A DNA stretch of 64,000 nucleotides, from positions 34,336,844 to 34,400,843 of the forward strand of contig NC_088787.1 of NCBI RefSeq assembly GCF_949628265.1, given 5' to 3'. The notes under the pieces were generated by a model. The model was not told the DNA's origin, searched no databases, and worked only from the letters and a program-made list of their open reading frames with translations. Shown in pieces: positions 1-10,149 of this stretch (positions within the stretch are counted from its first letter, which is position 1; each line of letters begins with the position of its first letter). The DNA is from Cloeon dipterum. Taxonomy: Eukaryota; Arthropoda; Insecta; Ephemeroptera; Baetidae. A program made the translations under genes and the position numbers.

Positions 1-384
1 AATAACCACGCGCCGCTCTCCCCGCCGTCCCCGACATTAAAATCAAAATGGTTTATTTTAAATTTTCAAACCAATTCTACCACTAAAGCCATAGATCACA
101 GAAAAAATCTTGTTAATTTTTATAGAATTGGGAGAATTCTTCTATTTTAAACAATATTTTTTTATTCAATCTAGCAATAAAATGCCAAAGAAAATATTGT
201 CTCTCTGTTGAATTCATCTTGACCGCTCATGAACTGAATTGGTATCAAATGATGCAACATTTAAAACACACATCCTAAATTATTTTATAGATTGGTGTGG
301 ATTTTATTGATAAGTGAAATAAAATTTAATAATTAGAATAAGCTAAAAAGTCTTTATTTTTACAGGAAATAGAGGAAAATCAAC
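1..384. other. AT-rich upstream region of LRR gene
   Basis: I see no coding exon here. The stretch is AT-rich and ends in a pyrimidine tract plus 'tacag' just before position 366, so it may include a 5'UTR intron of the LRR gene that follows. Confidence 0.4.
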
Positions 385-2590
385 ATGAAATTTACATCGA
401 AGTCTCTGTTGGAATTGGCGAGGAGAAGGTCTATGATAAAGAACAGGCGAAAAACGTTGAAAAATCTGGCAGAAAGATCAATCAGAACGAAATTGCGCGC
501 GCATCTTAAAGGCGGTGGTCATAATTTGGCGAAATTACGTAAGCTTCAAAGATTTTGTTGTTGGAATAATAATTTACTTAATGGTTTTTACAGCTGCATG
601 CTTGCGTGAGTCGTTGTTGCTTGATTTGGTCCAACTCAGGTCGAACCGAATTAACGGAGAAGAGCAGGAACGTAACCGGCCACTGAGAAAGGCCGTTAGC
701 CTTTTGATCAGTTCCGAAACGAAAAAATTCGAGTTTGGAGGCTTAATTTCCTTCAGCACAATGTACTATTACCTCCTAAATACATTCAAGGTATACAATT
801 TAGAATACAACATTTTTCCATAACCACAAATTTTTGTTTCAAGCAGATCCTACAAATTTTGGCAAGAGCTCCCAACCTTGAGCACCTGATTATCAACGTC
901 AAGGAAAAGTTCGAAAATTGTTACCATCCGCTTTTGGAGGAGAGGTCGATTCAAGCTATTTCAAGGATGGAGAATCTCAAAATTTTCAGGAATACCCACT
1001 TCCGTATGAAATATGATCATTTGAAATCCATTTGCAAAGTTCTAAAAAATTTGCAATACGTGGAATTCTTTCACATTGACTTTACTGAAGTGAGAATGAT
1101 GGATCTGGCCGCGGACATCGAAGACTTTGAGTTGAGCTTCTCTCGGCTTGAATAATTTTTGTTTAAACCAAGAACAGAATTAACACTATGCCCGTTCGAA
1201 AGGATGATGAAACTTATGTGCCTGCACCTCCTGCCCAATCTCAAGGCCATCTGCAAGCTCCAAACGGACTTGGATTGCGAGCAAGCTCTGCTCGAAGAAC
1301 CGTGGATTCCGGCTGAACCTTGCGCTTTGCGACACTTGTGCATTTCTCCCAGCACCTCTGACCTGCCAGCGATATTCCCTGAAGTGACAAATTTACACGT
1401 ATGTAGAAAGAGCAATGTATTTTCATGCCTTTTCTAGACATGGCATTTAAATTTTATTGAAATTGGAGATTTTTGCTAAAAATATTACTTAATATATATG
1501 TTTTTGTTACCTAGACATTTATTAGCTAAATGTTTAGTTTTCAATTTTGGGCAAATATGAAGGTATTATTAACGTTATACCTTATTTCTAAATAATTTTT
1601 CCGCTGCCCCTATACCTCTTTCCGCGATATTTTGGGCGTTGACTCTCCTTTCCGGAATGTAAAATAAAAATCAATCGATTCTTTTCCAACAGGTATATTG
1701 TGTGGAGGATGATGAGATGGAAGACGAAGATGAAGACAAGTTCAAATCAATGCTACGCTTTTCAAGCATAGAATGTTTGCTTTTGAAGAATCTGCCGACT
1801 TTTTCGATGCTTGAAAGATTTATCGGCGCTTATGGAACCAACCTGCACACGCTGATGATCTCCGTACGGGAGATTGCTATGGACGGAAAAAGTTTATCAT
1901 TCAGTGAAATTTTCGCTTCCTGCCCGAAACTCCAAAAGTTGGATCTATGTGGCGTTGACATATCTGACGACAAGGAGCCAATAGACACCTTTGCGCCGCT
2001 AAGAGAACTTGAGTGGGAACCTTAGTAAGTTTGAATTATCGTTCTTGGAAAAGGAATATGTGTCAGCAGTTCTAAAGACACAAAGAAAATCCTATAGATC
2101 CAATCTTTTATTTAAAAAAGAAAATTATTACAACCGAAAATGATTTTTTAATTACTTTTACAATTGATCTTTTCGTTACAGTGATGCAGGAGAACAGAAA
2201 TTTAAGGTTACCAACATTCTCTCAGCTCTGCCAAACCTGGAGAAATTCACCCTCGTTGGTTGGGAGTACCTAGCTGTCGAAGATTATAAGAAGCTGACAT
2301 CAAAAATTGCTAAAAATATGATTTTAGACAAGCTCACTAAAATTAAATTACTACTCTCACACGATACTCAAGATACTTTTGAAGTTCCATTGTTGCGGGC
2401 TTTCAGAGACCTAATCGCAATCGCTGCGGCATTTCTCCCCTCCTTGGTTGACATTGAATTCAATACAGATTATGCGGAGTCGAGTACTTTAGATGATTAC
2501 CAAATTCACTACACAAAACAAGCTTTTCAGGAGTGGATCGGAGAAGGCAGCATCTCCAAATTTATTCGTATAATTAAAAACAGAAATTAG
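385..2590 (+). pseudogene. LRR/F-box-like gene with an in-frame stop
   Basis: Five exons join in frame: 385-538, 594-790, 847-1398, 1693-2024 and 2182-2590 (548 codons), all with GT-AG borders. The product is built of leucine-rich-repeat-like lines, for example NLEHLIINV, NLKIF, KLQKLDLCGV and NLEKFTLVGW, with a basic N-terminus and an acidic run (EDDEMEDEDED) at the start of exon 4. It belongs to the same family as the gene at 42474-53077 and the fragments at 5340-5810 and 37437-37735. The frame carries a TAA stop at 1153-1155 in exon 3, where a paralogous fragment (5780 region) has GAT. The frame stays open on both sides, so this looks like a recently disabled gene, or a sequencing error. 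The family resembles the large F-box/LRR-type families of arthropods, but I cannot point to a clear F-box, so substrate-receptor function is only a guess. Confidence 0.7.
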
Positions 2591-3288
2591 ATGAAAATCT
2601 AAACTCTTTGTTTTCCTCGTAATACATTTGCTGGATTTATTAATGGAATATATATTAAAAAGTAACGAAGGAAGTCGCACCGACAGGTGGTGCGCACTGT
2701 GAGCAGGCGTGAGGAGAATAAAGAGAAAAGCGATAGAAAGAATACATGTATGCCTTTCATTTATCTCCTAACAAAGTGAATCCATTTAATTGCCATGCAT
2801 ATACGGCTAGTTACTTTTTTGCTCTTTTTTATCCCTCTCCGAGGACCTGGAAGGGCGCGCATTGCACTAGCACGAATTAATGCTGCAACCCTGGTCCCAA
2901 TAACACCACGAACGGATGACATGGTACAGGGACCCAGCCCACTCAAGGGCCACTTGCCTCCGCACCGAGGACTGCATTGAAACGCTAGACATTCGTCCCG
3001 TGAAGCCAAATCACGCATGCTGGAAAGGTGCAAAGCAGCCCGTTGAGCAATTTGAGCAATTCTTGTCACTAAACTAACCACTTTTTGCCATCTCTGACAT
3101 TGGGTAGCCAGTATTAGATCTCCCAACTGCTCAAATACCTCCCATTGCTTTCACACTCCTGAGAATGCCTTGCTGGTTAAAGGCTGGTTTAGTGCAAATT
3201 AAATACAAATGCTATACGAAGCTGGCAGCTCTCCGCTGGCAGGGTGATATACACGAAAAATCTCCAAATCCCCAGGCTTCAGGCAATT
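2591..3288. other. intergenic, no gene seen
   Basis: 3' flank of the LRR gene. The opposed reading frames at about 2761-3126 overlap on both strands and have no splice or domain support, so I treat them as chance. Confidence 0.4.
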
Positions 3289-3360
3289 GTCAAGTTCGTT
3301 AAGACTCAGTTGGCCGCGTTCCCTGATTCAGGGATCACGGATTCGAATCCCGGCCCTGAC
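3289..3360 (+). repeat. tRNA-like sequence (pseudo-tRNA or SINE head)
   Basis: A 72-nt stretch ends with a good B-box-like segment (GATTCGAATCCC) and 3' CCCTGAC that partly pairs with 5' GTCAAGT. TCCCT and AGGGA can form a short anticodon-like stem. The D-arm is poor and the acceptor stem is mismatched, so a decayed tRNA or a tRNA-derived SINE fragment is more likely than a working tRNA. Confidence 0.35.
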
Positions 3361-5330
3361 CTTTTTGTTACAAGAAAAACACCTTTTTGAAAAATAGAGC
3401 AAAATTCGGGAAAGAAAAAAATATGGAATGTTCTATTTTGTTTTTAAATTAAGAAATCCGCGCCAAGTCCTATTTTAAAATCAAAATTATTAAAGATAAA
3501 AGCTCTGTTTTTACCGCAAAGTATTTTTTTTAAATATTTCTCACTGAAAATTTAATTTATAGTAAAATTTTATCATTTCAATTAATTTCACCTCTCATTT
3601 AAAGAAGCTGTAAACTTTTTTGCGGCTGAAACTGGCAGTTTAATAAACGACCATTAAAAATAAACGCTTTTAAAATTTGTTATTTTACATCAAGCATCCT
3701 CCAAATTGGAGCTCTGCTAGCTGCATGCGCGTTACAGTCACCTCAAAAGAAAAGCTGCCATTTGTCGCGATGCTGCCTCTGCCGCTGAATTGTATTTTTT
3801 CGAAACGCGCTAAAAAGGAATGCATGGAAAACAAGGCCGGGCAAGATTATCAATATATCTTCTATAAACTTAACAAAATGCATCCATCACCCGCGTCCAG
3901 ATATGTTTGGAGTTTATTTATGACTCATTTTTAAGAAAAATAAATGCGTGTTGATTTTAGTTGAGAAGCGGAGAGGAATGTGGAGCAAGAAAAACGGTGC
4001 AATTACGAAAGGTAATTTATATTGCGTAATTCTTGTTTCTAAAATTTCGTAATCAGGTCCCTTTGGCGCTTTGAATTCGGCACAGAGGTAGGGAAAATAA
4101 GGGAGGGGGCTGGTTGGAGAAATTAGGCAATTTGTTCTCACTCGCTTGAAATACATATTTTCGCCATCGTCAATCTCACGGTAGAGACGAGCAAACACTC
4201 CACTGACTCATGTGTGACCCTTCAACGCCAACTAAAAACAACCTGGTAGGTGTTTTTATTTGTTTTTTGCTCTTCATTTCTTTGCCAACAACAAAATCCA
4301 AAAACTTCATTAAATAGGCTAATTTTCCTGAGCTTCCAATTTAAAAAAAAAAACTGGATAGTATATTCCTGTTGTTGTGAAGAGAAATTTAGAAGATGCA
4401 CCGATTTAATGAAATTTAGAAGACGCTTTGAATTTATAAATATCAGGAGTGGTCCGAATTTATGTGACATTATAGTGAAAAGGCAGAAGCAGCAAACAAT
4501 TTTGGCACAAATTTACATGCACCGATCGCCTATGCATTCGAGCTCTCTTGTTCGAACCTCCGTATCTCGGTTTCTAACCAACACAGAATTGCAAAAAAGA
4601 CTAGTCCCGACTTCCTCTAACCAGCCAAAGTGTTTAGAGTTAGGGGTGCTTATTTACCCTCATCGCCTTATTTAAACCCCATTGCTACGTTTTTTATATA
4701 AAAATTTTTAGCAGGCTTCATCAAAAATTTCTCGCAGACCGCATAAACTGGCGTGAGCACCACACTTTACAAAGAGCAATTAAAACATCCTTAATGCGAA
4801 ATGAAATAGAGATGGTCGAGGATTAAGTGATTTGGTTTTGGCATTTCTTTTGTTACCCCCCAAAAAAATACTTGTGCAATGAAAAATATTCTTATAAACA
4901 AATTAAGATCGTTAAGCAATTTCGAATGCAACCCTGTCCTGTATTAGTACTAATACGGGATTCACATTCACAGTCGATGCCTCTGACGCTGAATTGGATT
5001 TTTTCTAATCGCGTGGAAAAGATGACCGGAAAAGATTTTCAATATCTACAAACTTAATAAAATTATCCATCACCCGCGCCCAGACATTTTTTTATTTGTT
5101 TATTTATGCCTCATTTTTTTAGAAAAATTAATGCGTATTGATTTTTATTGAGAAGCGGAGAGTAATTTTTGTAGGAATGCAAGAAAAACGGTAGAATTTC
5201 GAAAAGTAATTGATATATTGTGTAATTTATTTCTAAAATTTCGTAATCTAGTCCCTTCGGTGCTTTGAATTCTGCTCAGCGCTTTTCTTCCGTGAGATGG
5301 TAGTTCTCAGCTGATGCAAGGGACGTTTCA
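3361..5330. repeat. direct duplication block
   Basis: About 3720-4060 and 4930-5280 are diverged direct copies: both contain 'ATCACCCGCG', an 'AGAAGCGGAGAG' segment and a shared 'AATTTCGTAATC' tail. The 3945-4260 part recurs in inverted orientation at 39832-40110. The segment at 4540-4690 resembles the repeat family at 41560-42240. There is no coding evidence. Confidence 0.55.
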
Positions 5331-5339
5331 AGACATTCA

Positions 5340-5990
5340 CGACGATAAGCAACAATAAAACGTTCACAGGATGATTGACACCTGCTCTCAGGAAAATATC
5401 GTCACAAATATCACAAAGGTATTTTCTTTTCTGTTAAATATTTCCAGAGGAACCTAACTATATTTTGTGAGCAAGTTCTCAAGGAGATTTCGCAAAAAGC
5501 CACTGGATTATATAGAGCATATATAGACAGAAAATTGTGAATCAGGTGTTTTAAAATATCCGCGCTTGTTGAATGATTCCATAGAAGCGATTTTAAGATT
5601 GCAAAATCTGAAGACTATTAAATTTGGCGACGTTAAACACATCGATTTTAAACCTTGTTTATAATAATAAAAAAAAATGCAAAACGTGAATTGCGCCCTA
5701 ATTAAATATGCTGAAGATGAATACACAGAAGCCGACATTGACGACTTTAAATCGACCTTTTCTAAACTGAGTGATTTTTTTTGCTCATGTTTATCCCCTC
5801 TCACGCGACTATGCTTCGCAAGATATTATGGCAATTTGAAATTTCTAAAAAAATAAATACTTATAGAATGCCTTTGACGACGCTTCTGAAAATGAGCACA
5901 CGAATCGATTTTTGAGGCTCAAATCCGGTTAAGGTGATATTTTTTCCGATCAAAAAGTGCAACGCGACGTGCGTGTAGGACTTTTTTACC
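5340..5990 (+). pseudogene. LRR-family gene fragment (decayed)
   Basis: The sequence aligns in inverted orientation with 37430-37970. It encodes broken pieces matching exon 3 of the LRR gene at 385, such as IEAILRLQNLKTI around 5575-5620 and the equivalent of DDFKSTFSKLSDF around 5740-5785. Stops and frameshifts interrupt it. 5865-5990 is one arm of the palindromic repeat found whole at 36985-37340. Confidence 0.55.
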
Positions 5991-7250
5991 GCAAAAAAAA
6001 TTCTCAAAACTCAAAATCCATCGACTCCTGGACAAAAATTTGTTGCTTTCACAGTTATATTATTTGCTCATGTATGTTAAATATATATTATTTTAAAGTA
6101 TTTTAACCAGTCACCGACAGATGGCGCATCACTCGGTGCTCGTGTGAGGCAGTGGAAACAGCTAAGGAGGCACCGGAGCCGCAGCCACCAGCGCACCAGC
6201 CAGTTGAGCGAGGGTTGTTGAAGCAATAAGATGCCATTCATTCTTCCTCTTTAAGCTAAGTATAATTCATTTTTCGCTTATCTGTTTTAACTACTTTCCT
6301 GCTTTTTAAGGCTATTCCACAGTTTTAGTACTGGTGAATTTTTAGGTTCCTATATTACAAACTTGGGTTTTCATTAAGAATAGTAATTTTATAATTACTT
6401 GCTGCTTACTCAAGTGTACACACATACAGTATATTTATAGCATAATATCATCCTGGGTACCGTAAAAATGGCTTGAATTTTTAAGGAAAATCTCAACTCG
6501 GGCTGGGAGTAGAGCGTCCATCGGGAGCGGGAGCTAGTGAGACTTCCGCATTTTCTCGTCCGTCCCGTTACCGCGGGCAATTTTCCTTCGTTGACCGGGA
6601 GCGGGACAGAAAAGTACTGGGAGTGTATAAAGTCAAACACAATCGGGACTGACGGGAGAGCTCTGAAATCGAAATTTTTGAAAAATATAGCCATTTTTTA
6701 AAATTTCTTAGTTGTGTTTTTATATTTTTGAAATTCTTTCACTAAAAGAAAAAATGGATTTTTAGGGTTCTGTGCACCTCCAAATCTCGAGTTCTAATCA
6801 TCAGAATTGAAAATATACCCACCTTTACACTCGTCTCAATATCTACTAACCAGCCGCAAAGCTTTAAGAGGGCGCTTACCTCCTTTCAACCCCATTGCTG
6901 CAAATTTGATAGTAAAATTCGTAAAATTTTAACATTCTTTCTCTGGGCTTTAAAATATTTTAAACTATCCAAAATTCCTTAAAAAAAACATCCTGTCCAT
7001 TATTTAAAACCAAAACAGGAAACTAGCTGGTTTTAAATTATAAGTACTTTTAATTAATACAAATATCCGAGAGTTCTAAAATAACACATTTTCGGGAACC
7101 TCGACGCATGCTCCAGTGCTATATAATGCGAATTCCTTATATTTGATTCAATTTCTACTGACAATTTTTATTACCATTGAAACACACCTTTTAGTTGGTT
7201 TTTTTTATTTTGGCTGTTCTGATTGGACAAACTTTTGGTTTTTTTCCAGG
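5991..7250. other. intergenic, no gene seen
   Basis: AT-rich. 6720-6900 contains a diverged copy of the repeat family at 41560-42240 and 53750-54500 (shared motif around TCTAATCATCAGAATTG). A pyrimidine tract and 'ttccag' at about 7240-7250 look like an intron acceptor in the 5' leader of the next gene. Confidence 0.4.
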
Positions 7251-7336
7251 TGCAGTACAGCCTCTAGATCTCTTCAAAAATCAACACAAACTTTCGCAAG
7301 TTTTGCATCGTGTGTGTGCTTGTGCGTGACGTCGTC

Positions 7337-8212
7337 ATGTTTGACTACGCGTACGTGTGCGGCGATCAACCTTCGCGTTATACACTCGTCGTATACGAAG
7401 ATGGTGGACCGAAGGTGGCACATCTAAGTGTTAGTGGCGTGTTTTTTGAGCGAGCAGCTCAATTTTCAAGACCTAAAGACTCCGACGTTTGGCAGTTGGT
7501 GATCATCCCCAGTGAAGATCTGACTTTAACTTGTGTTCATCTCGCCCTGAAGCTGATACACGGCGAACCGATAAGTGAGCAGGTGCTGGAGGACTCCGCC
7601 ATTCAGCTGGGCATATTCAAGTTGGCGCTGGCGTGGGGCTCAATCTTTCTGGCGAATCTCACCGTTGACAAAGTGGCGGCAGCGAGCGGCCCGGAACTCG
7701 TGGACCTTTTCGACACTCTGGTGAAGTACCAGCAAAATCTTGGGTTCGAACACAAGTTTTATAATCTTTTCAGGTCCCTCCAGCAAAGTGTCAGGGATTT
7801 GATTTCGACTCAACCAGTAGATGCGTTCTTTTCCAACAAATTCAATTGTTGTGAATCGGCAACTCTGGTTGAGCTTTTTCAAATCAAAAAATTCAAAAGC
7901 ACTGTCGAGTCCCCATTTGATGAATTTTCTCTGTTTTTAGCTTTGCGCAACTGGATCTCTTACAGGGCTGATCTGAATGTAAACGACATCAGAGAACTTG
8001 TCATTAAAAATGTTAGGTTTTTCTGTTTTCAGATACAACATTTGGACGCTGCCTTCCCCTACTTGGTGCAATTTCTTCGACCTGACGAACTGGACAGCAT
8101 CTTGGACGCTGTACACAAAAAATGTGTTGCTCGCCTTCCAAGGGGATTCTGCAACAAAACACGAGTTTTCGGCAACTCGGTGCAGAAGGCGATGTGTCGC
8201 TGCCATTCGTGA
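7337..8212 (+). CDS. BTB/BACK-like protein
   Basis: A single-exon frame encodes 291 residues from ATG 7337. An in-frame ATG at 7310 gives 300 residues; I prefer the later one because the extension is low-complexity. The N-terminal third (MFDYAYVCGD, then strand-like hydrophobics and a 'LALKLIHGEPIS' helix) has the rhythm of a BTB fold. The centre and end contain LFLALRNWISYRADLN, which fits the helical repeat of a BACK domain. BTB-BACK proteins usually act as CUL3 ubiquitin-ligase adaptors, but no Kelch repeats follow here. The family call rests on pattern only. A likely 5'UTR intron ends at 7250, and AATAAA polyadenylation signals lie downstream at about 8556 and 8586. Confidence 0.55.
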   Translation: MFDYAYVCGDQPSRYTLVVYEDGGPKVAHLSVSGVFFERAAQFSRPKDSDVWQLVIIPSEDLTLTCVHLALKLIHGEPISEQVLEDSAIQLGIFKLALAWGSIFLANLTVDKVAAASGPELVDLFDTLVKYQQNLGFEHKFYNLFRSLQQSVRDLISTQPVDAFFSNKFNCCESATLVELFQIKKFKSTVESPFDEFSLFLALRNWISYRADLNVNDIRELVIKNVRFFCFQIQHLDAAFPYLVQFLRPDELDSILDAVHKKCVARLPRGFCNKTRVFGNSVQKAMCRCHS

Positions 8213-8865
8213 GTTGATCCCCGAGAGGGACTTTTTGTAAATATTTAGATTTTAGTTTTAATTAGTGTGGATTTTGTGCGCATGCTTGGGGGAATTTTGT
8301 ACATTTTAATAGGTGGTGGAGATTGTAGGCAGTTAAATTTTGAGAGTGAATATATTATTAATTTGATGCTGAAACATATTTTGACATAATCAATTTGAAT
8401 ACATAGATAGCATATATCAATTGGTATAATGTATACAAATAATATTACATAAATGAAGCTCTCATAATTAACTGCTTACAGTCGGCAGCATATAAAAAAA
8501 AGGTAAAAAAAAAATTAAAAAAAATGCTGTCCAGCACGCAAACAACTCTTAAAAAATAAAATGAAATATATGTCTCATTTAGTTTAATAAACATTGATAT
8601 AAATAGTCGCTCTTTAACAGAGTTGTCTTGCTATGTTTCAACGTGTCGTTTTATTAATTTGTTTTAATTCATTTTGTGTTTTAAACCAATTTCTGTATTT
8701 CACAATTTTTAACCACACGTTGATTCATAAGAGTGCTGCTGAGGAGGCTTTGTGAGCCGAAACAGCATTTATTGAGATAAAATTATAACTCAAATGTTTT
8801 TTCTCTGGTAAAATTTATCGAAGATTTCAATTCTAGTAATCCAGTATTTTGAGTATTTGAGTAGT
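8213..8865. other. 3' flank of the BTB-like gene
   Basis: AT-rich 3'UTR and intergenic DNA with poly-A runs and AATAAA signals. I see no further gene. Confidence 0.4.
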
Positions 8866-8991
8866 GTCACTTATAGCATCATTTCTGTCACTTGTGGCAT
8901 CTGTTGTTAAAATTCTGTCACTTATAGCATCCTATCAAAGATGCCATAAGTGACGGAAAAGATGCTATAAGTGACAGTCACTTATGGCATC
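8866..8991. other. cluster of six 15-mers at the left end, candidate recombinase sites
   Basis: Copies of GTCACTTATGGCATC or one-base variants occur at 8866-8880, 8887-8901, 8917-8931 and 8977-8991. Inverted copies occur at 8940-8954 and 8961-8975. The pair 8917-8931 / 8940-8954 faces inward around an 8-bp spacer (CTATCAAA, 8932-8939), the layout of simple tyrosine-recombinase sites such as loxP. The pair 8961-8975 / 8977-8991 has a 1-bp centre. The same 15-mer, inverted, closes the element at 36005-36019. The repeats are read directly; their use as crossover sites is inference. Confidence 0.7.
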
Positions 8992-9294
8992 ACGCGAAAA
9001 ATACATAAACAAACGATTTCTTAGGTTGGCAGCACTTAGGCGTGGCCTGTGGTGGGGCGGTACTGGGCGGAGCTACTATTTCGGTTCGCGACGCGTTCAC
9101 CGGCCGGAAGAACCGTTGCGCAATAATCGTAACCGGTTTTTTATACGGGATCACCGAGTTGGAGGTGGGTGCTGCATCGCTGAAACAACTGAGCATCGGC
9201 ATCCGCACCACCATTTTGTGCTTCGTTGTCAGCGTTTTTAGACCGCGTGCGGCTGCATTTTTTATTATTTCGTGTGTTTTGAGTGCTTTTTGGA

Positions 9295-9978
9295 ATGGAA
9301 AACGGGCGTGATCAGTGCTCCCTGGACTGGAGGTTCGACCTGAGTCGTGTGAAGGACGCGATACAGAAGGATGAGTTGGACAAGAGGCGATGCGCGAACG
9401 AGCGGCTGCCTGGTTTCAGTGCGGTAAGTGTTGTCCCTGATTATTTGCATGCTGTTTGTAGTGTATTAGCTGATGGAGGTTAGTAATTGAAGGGTGACAT
9501 TGGTTTTGGAATGTTTACAGGTGCTCCCTGGTTGTTTTTCTGCAGTGCAGATTGGGAAAATCGAGGGGTCCGGTTTGGGAATGTAAGTAGATGGAATGTA
9601 TTTGTAGATGGGTGGGTTATTTAGCATGCTAAATCGTTTCAGGCGGCTCCCGGAAAGCCAGCAGGGCTACCGCGATCTGAACCGGAGGTGCCGAGAAAGA
9701 CAAAACCAATATCATACCCTGGATTCCAGGGTCCGGACAACGCACGAGGGCCGGCATCTATTTGTATCGCGCCGTAGCATTAGGATGCACGATTTGGCAA
9801 TGATTCCGGCGTACGTAAAGGATGCCGAATCGGAACTGGAGTATTCGTAAGTGGTCATGGGAGACGTATTTCAATTTTAAAAGACATGAATGGTGTTATG
9901 TAGGTACGAAGATCACCTGAATCTGCTAGGGATCGAAAATTGGGTATTCCGTGGGGATCGATCAATGCTCTTGCCAAG
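9295..9978 (+). CDS. N-terminal exons of an element gene (unrecognised)
   Basis: Four exons join in frame: 9295-9423, 9521-9582, 9643-9846 and 9904-9978, starting at ATG 9295 (MENGRDQCSLDWRF). All borders are GT-AG with strong donors (GTAAGT/GTAGG). The product is basic and arginine-rich (DLNRRCRERQNQY, LFVSRRSIRMHDLAMIP). I recognise no domain. It lies just upstream of the exon-repeat array and, further on, the helicase, so these may be the first exons of one long gene. However, joining 9978 to the first array exon at 10150 brings a stop in that unit, so either a different junction is used or the exons belong to a separate short transcript. Confidence 0.5.
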
Positions 9979-10149
9979 GTAGGATTGTAGACGAAGGGTT
10001 GTACTTTCAGTTTCTTTACCTGGCAGGTGATTGAAGGATGTCTGGAGGCATGCAGCATAATTTGTTTAATTATAATATAACCAATTGTTCTTTTCCCAGA
10101 TGTGTGAGTGTGTGTGTGTGTATGTGTGTCCGAATGGATTTATTTTCAG

